This document shows, in pieces, positions 7,618 through 13,376 of a DNA stretch of 13,376 nucleotides (positions are counted from its first letter, which is position 1; every line of letters starts with the position of its first letter). The notes under the pieces were generated by a model. The model was not told where the DNA came from, did no database searches, and worked only from the letters and a program-made list of their open reading frames with translations. Position numbers and translations under genes: made by a program. The stretch is from Dehalococcoidia bacterium (GTDB lineage: Bacteria > Chloroflexota > Dehalococcoidia > UBA1151 > UBA1328): assembly GCA_030745955.1 (NCBI GenBank), contig JASLNQ010000036.1, positions 1 to 13,376 on the forward strand, in the 5' to 3' direction.

Positions 7618-7655
7618 GTGCCATGAGCACAGGCAGGATACGGAGCAGGTTCGAA

Positions 7656-8447
7656 ATGGGCGACCAACTTACGATTGCAGGCAAGACGTTCGATTCACGC
7701 CTTATGACGGGAACCGGCAAGCACCGGTCTGTCGGCGACCTAATGGCTTCCGTCGAAAAGTCGGGAACGGAGATCATTACCGTTGCGATACGGCGGTTGA
7801 ACCTCGACGACCCGAACGAGAAGACCCTCCTCGACCACCTGGACTGGGGCAGGTACCAGATACTGCCGAACACGGCCGGGTCGAAAACCGCCGCCGAGGC
7901 CGTCTTCACTGCGCAGCTGGCGCGCGAGGTGACAGGGTCGAACTGGATCAAGATCGAGGTGATCCCGGACCCAAAATACCTCCTGCCCGATCCCATCGGC
8001 ACCCTTGAGGCGGCCGAGGAGCTGGTCAGGGACGGTTTTGTCTGCCTGCCCTACATCGGGGCCGACCCGGTGCTGGCGAAACGGCTTGAAGACGCCGGTT
8101 GCGCAACGGTCATGCCACTCGGTTCACCGATCGGGTCGGGCCGGGGTGTGCTGACCGCGGAAGAGATTTCGATCATCATCGAGCAGTCCAGCGTCCCGGT
8201 TGTGGTCGATGCCGGTCTCGGGGTGCCCTCGGAGGCGTCGACCGTGATGGAAATGGGCGCCGATGCTGTGCTTGTGAACACGGCGATCGCGCAGGCCTCG
8301 GACCCGGGGCTGATGGGCGAGGCGTTCAGGCTGGGAGTCGAGGCGGGGCGGAAGGCGTATCTCGCCGGTCGGATCCCGGTGGTCGACCAGGCCGCGGCAA
8401 GCAGTCCTACCGAAGGCGTGCCGGTCGCATCTGCACCGGGCAGGTGA
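7656..8447 (+). CDS. thiG: Thiazole synthase ThiG
   Basis: ThiG condenses 1-deoxy-xylulose-5-phosphate, dehydroglycine and ThiS-thiocarboxylate sulfur into the thiazole phosphate moiety of thiamine. The 263-residue TIM-barrel matches the usual family length. Visible signatures are [12 protein letters not shown] (12-23), K99 in WIKIEVI (the Schiff-base lysine region for the sugar), [10 protein letters not shown] (153-162), [12 protein letters not shown] (183-194) and [14 protein letters not shown] (201-214). Start choice: ATG at 7656 gives the standard N-terminus and has GGAG (7642-7645) and AGG (7647-7649) upstream. In-frame ATGs at 7572 and 7623 are rejected; the first lies between the aptamer and the terminator, and the second lacks a ribosome-binding site. 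The last four bases overlap the next gene. A dehydroglycine source (ThiO or ThiH) and ThiF are not in the window. Confidence 0.96.
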   Translation: MGDQLTIAGKTFDSRLMTGTGKHRSVGDLMASVEKSGTEIITVAIRRLNLDDPNEKTLLDHLDWGRYQILPNTAGSKTAAEAVFTAQLAREVTGSNWIKIEVIPDPKYLLPDPIGTLEAAEELVRDGFVCLPYIGADPVLAKRLEDAGCATVMPLGSPIGSGRGVLTAEEISIIIEQSSVPVVVDAGLGVPSEASTVMEMGADAVLVNTAIAQASDPGLMGEAFRLGVEAGRKAYLAGRIPVVDQAAASSPTEGVPVASAPGR

Positions 8448-9136
8448 CCGACCTGCTGCATGCCCGGACGCTAGCGCTTGTCACCGATCCCGAGCTGGTT
8501 CCCGGCATGGACGACCTGGCCGGACGCGTTATGGCGGCGGTACGCGGCGGGGTCGACCTGGTCCAGGTCAGGGCCAGGACGCTGGGTGCAGAAAAACGCG
8601 AAGAACTGGCGACGTTGCTGGTCGGTGCGGTTGGCAATAGCGCCCGCGTTGTTGTCAATGGCGACCCCGCGCTGGCGAAATCGGCCGGCGCAGACGGGGT
8701 CCACCTGCCGGAGAGCGGTGAGTGGGCTTCCATCTCAGCGGCGAGGTCGTTGCTGGGTCCGACTGCGCTTGTCGGCAAGTCGGTTCATTCCGTGAGTGCC
8801 GCAGTGCAGGCCGAAGCCGAGGGTGCCGACTACATATTTTTCGGTACCGTTTTTCCTTCGCGATCTCATCCGGGCGGGCCGACCAGTGGCACCGCGGGGG
8901 TCGCCGGGGCAGTGGACGCTGTTTCGATTCCGGTGATCGGAATCGGTGGGATCACGGCGCAAAACTGCGGAAGCGTGATTACGGCCGGTGCGGCCGGTGT
9001 GGCGGTGATCAGCGCGATAATCGGCAGGTACGACTCGTACAGGGCGGCCCGTATGTTGAGGCGGGCGATGGCGGGTGGTGAATCGCACCCCGGCGGCGCC
9101 GGTACCGGGGGTGCAGGGGGTGCTGCAGGTAGATGA
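8444..9136 (+). CDS. thiE: Thiamine phosphate synthase / thiazole tautomerase family protein
   Basis: This is a TIM-barrel of the ThiE/TenI family: ThiE joins HMP-pyrophosphate to thiazole phosphate to make thiamine phosphate, whereas TenI aromatises the ThiG product. Visible features are [35 protein letters not shown] (the GxSxH-type loop), [19 protein letters not shown] and GVAVISAI. Where classical ThiE has a TK pair after GPxFxT, this protein reads FPSRSHPGG, so the choice between synthase and tautomerase is open; the symbol thiE is provisional. The start is GTG at 8444 within the GTGA overlap with thiG; no in-frame ATG precedes the first conserved strand. The final ~20 residues are Gly/Ala-rich and look like a flexible extension. 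The stop overlaps the thiS start by four bases, consistent with translational coupling. Confidence 0.88.
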   Translation: MTDLLHARTLALVTDPELVPGMDDLAGRVMAAVRGGVDLVQVRARTLGAEKREELATLLVGAVGNSARVVVNGDPALAKSAGADGVHLPESGEWASISAARSLLGPTALVGKSVHSVSAAVQAEAEGADYIFFGTVFPSRSHPGGPTSGTAGVAGAVDAVSIPVIGIGGITAQNCGSVITAGAAGVAVISAIIGRYDSYRAARMLRRAMAGGESHPGGAGTGGAGGAAGR

Positions 9137-9339
9137 TCGAAATCACCGTAAACGGAAATACGTCCGAGCTGGACGGGCCGATGAGCATAACCGCGTTCCT
9201 CGAAACGAAGGGGTTCGGCGGCCGCTCGGTGGCGGTTGCGATCAACTCGGTTGTCGTTCGCCGCACCGAATTCGACGGCACGACGATCAACGCCGGGGAT
9301 GTCGTCGAGATAGTCCGCCCCGTCGGTGGCGGCCTTTAG
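9133..9339 (+). CDS. thiS: Sulfur carrier protein ThiS
   Basis: ThiS is a small ubiquitin-like protein whose C-terminal glycine is adenylated and thiocarboxylated to deliver sulfur to ThiG. Its 68 residues form the expected beta-grasp pattern, from MIEITVNG through FLETKGF and VAVAINSVVV to DVVEIVRPVGGG. The normal C-terminus is Gly-Gly; here a leucine codon (CTT) follows the glycines before TAG, so the product ends GGGL and would need trimming or may work differently. The start is the ATG of an ATGA overlap with the preceding gene; AGG/AG bases just upstream are a weak ribosome-binding site. The gene also overlaps the following transporter by 14 bases. Confidence 0.93.
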   Translation: MIEITVNGNTSELDGPMSITAFLETKGFGGRSVAVAINSVVVRRTEFDGTTINAGDVVEIVRPVGGGL

Positions 9340-10795
9340 GCGACGAAAAATCACCACGACACAAACTGCCGCAACCTCCGGACCTGAAGATTCGGGCGTA
9401 TCAATTGCCCCACGCCCCACGCGGTCGGCCCAGGTCGCGGCGATAGTCGTTGGCGGCGGGGCGCTTTTTCTTGCAGCCCTTGATTTTTCGATCAATGTGA
9501 ACCTGCCCCGGTTCAGGGCCGATCTCGGCGAGACGCTTGTCAGCGTCCAGTTGATCATCATCATTTACCACGGTGCGCGCAGCGGTGCGGGCTTTATCGC
9601 GGGTGGCGTCGCAGACCGCTTTGGTACCAGGTGGCCGCTGGCGGTCGGCATCGTGCTGTATACGGTCGCCGTGGGCTTCATCGCGATGCAGCACTCGCTG
9701 GCGCCGATCGTGGCGCTGCGCATCCCGCAGGGGATCGGAGTCGCAATTCTTTTCACGCTCGGTCCTGCGCTGGTGGCGAGGGCGTTCGGCCCAACCCGGC
9801 GCGGGGCAGCCCTTGGCGTCACGCTGGCGGCGATGGGGGCCGGTACGTTCGCCGGGACGCTGGGCGGTGGGCTGCTGGGTCAGCAGTTGGAGTGGGCGGC
9901 GATCTTCTGGGCGCGGATTCCGATCGGGGTGGCCCTGTTTGCGACCGTGGTCTTCTGGCTCAGCGGCAGTCTTGCGAGCGGGGCTCCCGGCAGGACCGGG
10001 GACCGGGGGCGTTTCGACCTGCCGGGGTCGACCGTGCTGTTCGCGACGCTATTCATTCTCATACTGGCGCTGTCGTACGCCCGCGTCGACGGCTGGCTGG
10101 CCGGGCTTCCCCTGCTGCTCTTTGCGGCTACGGCGGTCCTTGGGTTGGTGTTCGTTCGGGGTAAGAGGAGCGGAAGATTCACAATTCTTCCGGCGGGCCT
10201 TTTGGGGTTTGCGGGGTTCAGGGCCGGGGCGATTTCGAACGTGCTCCTCATGGTCGCCTCGTTCGTTATGTGGTTTCTGTTCCCGTTCTACGTTGCCGAT
10301 GTGATGGGGCGCAGCGGACTGACACTGGGAGTGCTCCTGGCGCTGATGGCGGCGGCGAATTTCACCGGGTCGGCGCTGGCCGGGTGGCTGGCCGATCGCA
10401 TCGGCGACCGGCGGGTGACGTTCCTGGGTTCGACTGTGACCGCGATCGGGCTGGTGCTTGCAGGGACCGCAGGCGGCGCTCCTACGATGGCGGCCGTCGT
10501 GTTTTCCACGGTAGTCGTCGGTTTCGGTTTCGGGGTCCACCAGGCGGCGGTGTATGCCCTGACCCTGCGGGGGGCACCGAGTGAGCACGCTGGCGCGGCT
10601 TCGGCAGCGCTCTCGGTATCGCAGACGATCGGCACGGTGCTTTCGATTGCGCTGATGACCTCGCTGGTCAGCTGGCAGCAATCCACGCACGGCGCATCGT
10701 TCGTAGATGCTTACGGGTTCTCGTACATTGCGGCTGCGGGGATCGCTGTTCTTTCGGGGCTGGTGGTTTTCAAAAACACCGGAAAACGGTCCTGA
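9326..10795 (+). CDS. MFS transporter, DHA2-like, last gene of the TPP-controlled operon
   Basis: This is a 489-residue inner-membrane secondary transporter with about 14 hydrophobic segments. MFS signatures are LDFSINVNLPRF (52-63, the D-containing TM1 motif of DHA2 proteins), motif A GGVADRFGTRWPL (93-105), a second loop copy AGWLADRIGDRRV (352-364), and RGRFDLPGSTVLFATLF (228-243), typical of the central helices of drug:H+ antiporter family 2. The substrate is not evident from sequence; relatives export drugs or metabolites. Its GTG start at 9326 lies inside the end of thiS, and no other start codon occurs before the first helix, so translation is probably coupled to thiS. It should therefore follow TPP levels, which makes a thiamine-related substrate plausible (inference). 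The first ~35 residues are polar and poorly conserved-looking. No clear terminator follows. Confidence 0.9.
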   Translation: MAAFRRRKITTTQTAATSGPEDSGVSIAPRPTRSAQVAAIVVGGGALFLAALDFSINVNLPRFRADLGETLVSVQLIIIIYHGARSGAGFIAGGVADRFGTRWPLAVGIVLYTVAVGFIAMQHSLAPIVALRIPQGIGVAILFTLGPALVARAFGPTRRGAALGVTLAAMGAGTFAGTLGGGLLGQQLEWAAIFWARIPIGVALFATVVFWLSGSLASGAPGRTGDRGRFDLPGSTVLFATLFILILALSYARVDGWLAGLPLLLFAATAVLGLVFVRGKRSGRFTILPAGLLGFAGFRAGAISNVLLMVASFVMWFLFPFYVADVMGRSGLTLGVLLALMAAANFTGSALAGWLADRIGDRRVTFLGSTVTAIGLVLAGTAGGAPTMAAVVFSTVVVGFGFGVHQAAVYALTLRGAPSEHAGAASAALSVSQTIGTVLSIALMTSLVSWQQSTHGASFVDAYGFSYIAAAGIAVLSGLVVFKNTGKRS

Positions 10796-10918
10796 TTCAG
10801 CCGGAAACACCCAATTATCGGGCGAACCGAACTAACTTGAATTCCATCGGGGGAAGCTGCATGTTATCCTTCCGCCACAATGAAGTTAGCGGTTCATCAC
10901 TTCGTCGCTTGAAATGGC

Positions 10919-10938
10919 GGTTTTTGAACTGAAAAACC
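10919..10938. repeat. Small inverted repeat upstream of the lipoprotein gene
   Basis: GGTTTTT (10919-10925) and AAAAACC (10932-10938) are a perfect 7-base inverted repeat around GAACTG, 45 bases before the lipoprotein start. It may be an operator or leader hairpin. It is not a usual terminator, because no T-run follows. Elsewhere in the 10796-10982 gap I see only a weak TTGAAT (10837-10842) without a well-spaced -10. Confidence 0.35.
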
Positions 10939-10982
10939 CTTACCCGGCGCGGGCATTCGCGCTTCGTTTACGGGGGACCTAA

Positions 10983-11636
10983 ATGTCGATCCGGAGTCGC
11001 GTCGTTCTCATACTCAGTGGCGCATTGATTTTGACCATTGTCCTGTCTGCCTGTAGCAGTGGGCCGTTGACGACTGAAATCGTTCAGACGCAGCGGGCGC
11101 AGAACAAGATAGACAACGCCACGGCCACAGCGGTGGTTGTTCTTGCGGCGGGCGGCAATCCGGACGAGGTCGAGGTTGAGATCGGGACCGGAAGTGCGGC
11201 CGAGGCCCACAACATTTCAGCCAATGCGACTGCCACCGCACTGGCCGAGTCGGGGATCATTGCAGAAGGCTCCGGCTCCTCAGAGAGGGAACAGGGCGCG
11301 GCGTTCGAGGTTGAGGTGCCAGACGGCCCTGCCGAGAGCGGCGTGATCGTTGTCGACATCCCGATACGGGGTGCAGAAGGTATGGTGTTCGATCCAGCCA
11401 CCGTGAAAATCACCGTCGGTTCGACGGTAAAGTGGACCAACGCCCGTCGGTCGGCAAGCAGTTCGACCGCGCACCCCGGGCAGGACGACTACTGGAACTC
11501 GGATGCCCTTTCCAAGGGGACCTTCGACAAGGAGCCAGCGAGCTTCGAGTACACGTTCAACATTCCCGGTTGCTTCACTTACCTGTCGGAGTTCTCGGGC
11601 GATACGGCAACGGGCGCGGTCTGTGTGGTTGAGTAG
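10983..11636 (+). CDS. Secreted lipoprotein with degenerate cupredoxin-like domain
   Basis: A 217-residue predicted lipoprotein. Residues 1-24 are a signal peptide with lipobox LSAC, giving lipid-modified C24. Residues about 30-120 are a low-complexity Ala/Thr/Glu-rich spacer in which NATATA occurs twice (45-50 and 81-86). Residues about 122-217 follow the plastocyanin pattern: FDPATVKITVGSTVKWTN, H164, FEYTFNIPGCFTYL and a final AVCVVE strand. In blue-copper proteins the last loop carries Cys, His and Met ligands (YxCxxHxxM); here the loop after FTY reads LSEFSGDTATG, with none of the three, so type 1 copper binding seems lost. C197 and C214 could form a disulfide. The start ATG is well supported by GGGGGA (10972-10977) five bases upstream. 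Function unknown; a cell-surface binding or structural role is only a guess. It stands alone, with its own terminator. Confidence 0.85.
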   Translation: MSIRSRVVLILSGALILTIVLSACSSGPLTTEIVQTQRAQNKIDNATATAVVVLAAGGNPDEVEVEIGTGSAAEAHNISANATATALAESGIIAEGSGSSEREQGAAFEVEVPDGPAESGVIVVDIPIRGAEGMVFDPATVKITVGSTVKWTNARRSASSSTAHPGQDDYWNSDALSKGTFDKEPASFEYTFNIPGCFTYLSEFSGDTATGAVCVVE

Positions 11637-11666
11637 CCGGATATATCGGGCAGGATACTAACGGTC

Positions 11667-11693
11667 AGGGCCGCTCGGTTTGAGCGGCCCTTT
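11667..11693 (+). terminator. Intrinsic terminator of the lipoprotein gene
   Basis: GGGCCGCTC (11668-11676) pairs perfectly with GAGCGGCCC (11682-11690) around GGTTT, followed by a short TTTCG tail; A11667 and T11691 can extend the stem. It lies about 30 bases after the stop. The T-tract is short. The rest of the gap to 11828 holds no gene that I can support, only a small CGGGG-TAG-CCCCG hairpin at 11811-11823 next to the end of the minus-strand gene. Confidence 0.8.
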
Positions 11694-11828
11694 CGCGTTG
11701 GGGGCGCTGTGGGTGAGTTTGGCATGGAGCGGTGGGGCCGGCAGGTTGGAGCGTTGAACGTTGGTTGAATCGAAGGACGGAGCCTTGTCGATTTCGGGTC
11801 AGGCTCGATCCGGGGTAGCCCCGTATGA

Positions 11829-12920
11829 TCATCGCAGTCCCACTTTTGCTGAGGTCGGCCCTTCGGAGACTCTTCCGGCGTACTCTTCGCTTATGTAGAG
11901 AGTTGACTCGGTTGCGAGAAGACCGGTTGGTGAAACAACATTATTGACAAATACCGTTAGCTCACTCCCATTCCATCTGAGGATTCGTCCGGGATTGGAT
12001 GCGGCATTTTCGCTAAAATCTCCTCCCTCGAGAACTGACTTCGTATCTGATGAGAATTCCGCTATGTAGAGCGTGCCGTCGGCGCCAAATGTAATGTCGG
12101 TGACAGCGGTTAGTCCGGTGACAAACGGCTCAACTTCGCCCTCGTCCATCGCATCTCCATCACCGTTTAGGTCTTCCACTCTCCAGACAACAGCCTGTCC
12201 GGGAGGATATGGAAAGCCTGTCAGCGAACCGACGTAGACGGCACCATCAGGGCCACGCGCTATCCCCGTTGGCACCATCTCAACTGGCACCTCGTGATCC
12301 GGAACGGCAAAGTTCTGGAACACCACATAGTCATGAATATTGCCGTCCATGTCGACTGCGAGCAGGGAGTTTCCGCCGGAGTCCGACACAATCCACCCAT
12401 CGACTTCAGGCGCGTTGACAATGTCATAAGGGTTGGAGAATCGGTTTTCAGTCGGAGAAAAAGCATCGGTCACCGGCGTCACAGCCTCGTATCCGTTTTC
12501 ACCTGTGATGCGGTTTAGACGCGCTGACTGGTTGCCGATAATCTCGCCCACGATGAAGAACACCTCCCCGTTGAGAAGGCTGATCGCTGATGGACCGGCT
12601 CGGTATGCCCCAGCGGGACCTGTACTGAGCGAGTGTGGCAGGCGTTTGGTAGTGAGAGAACGGACATCGCCGTCACCTGTGACTTTGAGTAACCGACCGC
12701 CACCAGTTTCTGCGATCAGCAGGTTCCCGTCCTGGTCAAGAGCGAGTCCGCGTGGCGAAGTAAGTCCTTCAACCACAACTTCAACCACAATCCCATCATC
12801 GTCGGCTGACTCGCTAGCGCACGCCACCGAAGCAGCGATTATGAGGAGAGGAGCGATGATCGCTATTCGGCACCCCGATAGATGAAGGTTCCGTGCGACT
12901 AACTTTAGATATGGATTCAT
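11829..12920 (-). CDS. ScyD/ScyE-like beta-propeller (NHL/SMP-30 type) lipoprotein
   Basis: A predicted exported protein of 363 residues from the ATG at 12918-12920. In-frame ATGs at 12932 and 13007 exist, but this one gives a compact signal peptide: charged start, hydrophobic stretch at 19-33, then a lipobox-like SVAC with Cys34. The mature part is a run of propeller blades with the recurring pattern LxxPxGLAxDxDGNLxIAE, for example SPRGLALDQDGNLLIAETGG, VPTGIARGPDGAVYVG, VTDITFGADGTLYIAE and SPTGLLATESTLYISE. This matches proteins annotated ScyD/ScyE family, named after cyanobacterial scytonemin clusters; members outside cyanobacteria are of unknown role. DLNGDGDAMDEGE (250-262) resembles a calcium-binding loop. 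Base composition is clearly lower in GC than the genes to the left, and a recombinase gene lies directly upstream, suggesting acquired DNA. No strong ribosome-binding site is seen at any candidate start. Confidence 0.8.
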   Translation of the reverse strand: MNPYLKLVARNLHLSGCRIAIIAPLLIIAASVACASESADDDGIVVEVVVEGLTSPRGLALDQDGNLLIAETGGGRLLKVTGDGDVRSLTTKRLPHSLSTGPAGAYRAGPSAISLLNGEVFFIVGEIIGNQSARLNRITGENGYEAVTPVTDAFSPTENRFSNPYDIVNAPEVDGWIVSDSGGNSLLAVDMDGNIHDYVVFQNFAVPDHEVPVEMVPTGIARGPDGAVYVGSLTGFPYPPGQAVVWRVEDLNGDGDAMDEGEVEPFVTGLTAVTDITFGADGTLYIAEFSSDTKSVLEGGDFSENAASNPGRILRWNGSELTVFVNNVVSPTGLLATESTLYISEEYAGRVSEGPTSAKVGLR

Positions 12921-13055
12921 GGTTATTGACATACAAGTACTTCTGCCGGGCGAGCTGAGCGTAAGGGTCGCATTCGGTGGAACGCTTGTTGTAATTCCAT
13001 TCGGCATGACTGCTCATGGAGTTCCACCAAGCTGGGATCACTGTATGCCGATACT

Positions 13056-13073
13056 TTGACTTTGAATAGTCAA
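13056..13073. repeat. Inverted repeat at the end of the recombinase gene
   Basis: TTGACT (13056-13061) and AGTCAA (13068-13073) are a perfect 6-base inverted repeat with a 6-base spacer, overlapping the recombinase stop. It could be a recombinase arm/core-type site or chance; no second copy was noticed in the window. Confidence 0.25.
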
Positions 13074-13376
13074 CGGATAGTCGGTACATAGTGGGTCAAG
13101 GCATCTTCCGATCCCACCTCGTGTGCGTAAAGTCGCGTCATCTCTAACGTTGAGTGACCGAGAAGAGATTGGACATGGAATAGATTCATTCCGTTTCTGA
13201 TCGCTTCACAAGCGAACAATCTTCGGAACGAGTGGGCATTGCACCTAATACCTGCTTTATTGCCTAGTGCAACCAGAAGTGATGAAACTCCGGCAACGGA
13301 TAGTCCGAAATGCGTCCCATTTTTGCTGACGTCCGACACCATTTTGCGAATAGACCATCTTCCTGGCGTTACGGTG
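13070..13376 (-). CDS. Tyrosine recombinase/integrase, C-terminal catalytic part (5' end outside window)
   Basis: This is the C-terminal ~102 residues of a phage-type integrase. The frame stays open past the first internal Met (13342) to the right edge, so the gene continues outside. Numbering from that Met, catalytic-domain residues are H37 and R40 in HSFRRLF, H63 in LGHSTLEMTRLYAH and the nucleophile Y72, all correctly spaced for the tyrosine recombinase family (HxxR, then GH, then Tyr nine residues on). The first catalytic Arg and the DNA-binding N-terminal domain would lie outside. Such enzymes cut and join DNA at att or dif-type sites; whether this is a mobile-element integrase or a XerC/D-type housekeeping recombinase cannot be settled here, but the low GC and the neighbouring composition shift favour a mobile element. 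It reads toward the propeller gene on the same strand. Confidence 0.9.
   Translation of the reverse strand, partial: TVTPGRWSIRKMVSDVSKNGTHFGLSVAGVSSLLVALGNKAGIRCNAHSFRRLFACEAIRNGMNLFHVQSLLGHSTLEMTRLYAHEVGSEDALTHYVPTIR

Noticed and set aside
7572..7655. Upstream in-frame extension of thiG from ATG 7572 or 7623
   Set aside because: The extension crosses the terminator of the riboswitch and encodes no conserved ThiG sequence; ATG 7656 has the ribosome-binding site and the standard N-terminus.
9573..10810. Arg/Ser-rich ORFs overlapping the MFS gene
   Set aside because: Their composition is typical of shadow frames in GC-rich DNA; the MFS frame has membrane helices and motif A.
10880..10912. 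Ten-codon ORF (MKLAVHHFVA) as a leader peptide upstream of the lipoprotein gene
   Set aside because: There is no adjacent attenuator with a T-run, and the downstream gene is not biosynthetic; a chance ORF of this size is expected.
11760..11828. Possible tRNA 3' fragment (GGCTCGATCC-like) at the composition junction
   Set aside because: The surrounding bases do not form a T-arm plus acceptor stem on either strand, so an att site in a tRNA is not supported.
12921..13007. Longer start (ATG 13007) for the propeller lipoprotein
   Set aside because: It would place about 29 polar residues before the signal peptide, which is not typical for an exported lipoprotein.

Overview
The window reads as a piece of a high-GC bacterial chromosome that changes character near its right end. 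Bases 1 to about 11,800 are GC-rich (one counted 60-base line at 4681-4740 is 73% G+C) and densely packed with housekeeping-type genes. From about 11,830 rightward composition drops (two counted lines, 12901-12960 and 13141-13200, are 43% each), and the genes there are a beta-propeller lipoprotein and a tyrosine recombinase, so this looks like the edge of an acquired segment. The order RNase J then FtsK is familiar from Gram-positive-type lineages. Together with a fused AccD-AccA polypeptide and lipobox lipoproteins, this makes Chloroflexota (for example the SAR202/Dehalococcoidia side) my best guess for the organism. That is an inference from gene content, not a sequence match.

Left block (1-5298, all + strand): the C-terminal half of ribonuclease J, an overlapping FtsK DNA translocase that appears to start at TTG, and a GTG-started single-chain acetyl-CoA carboxylase carboxyltransferase (beta half then alpha half) with an acidic tail. 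Middle block (5358-7202, all - strand): a Cof-like HAD phosphatase downstream of a D-2-hydroxyacid dehydrogenase.

Thiamine block (7437-10795, + strand): a good sigma70-type promoter, a TPP riboswitch aptamer and an intrinsic terminator, followed by thiG, a thiE/tenI-family gene, thiS and a 14-helix-type MFS transporter. All four genes overlap end to start, so they look like one TPP-controlled, translationally coupled operon. It makes the thiazole half of thiamine and possibly couples it to the pyrimidine half. No pyrimidine (HMP) synthesis gene is present, so the terminal transporter is a candidate for moving thiamine or a precursor. The ThiS tail carries one residue beyond the usual terminal Gly-Gly.

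Right block: a stand-alone secreted lipoprotein with a cupredoxin-like domain that seems to have lost its copper ligands (10983-11636, + strand, with a clear terminator), then the lower-GC region on the - strand with a ScyD/ScyE-like propeller lipoprotein and the C-terminal catalytic part of a tyrosine recombinase that runs off the window. I see no rRNA, tRNA, CRISPR array or complete insertion sequence.
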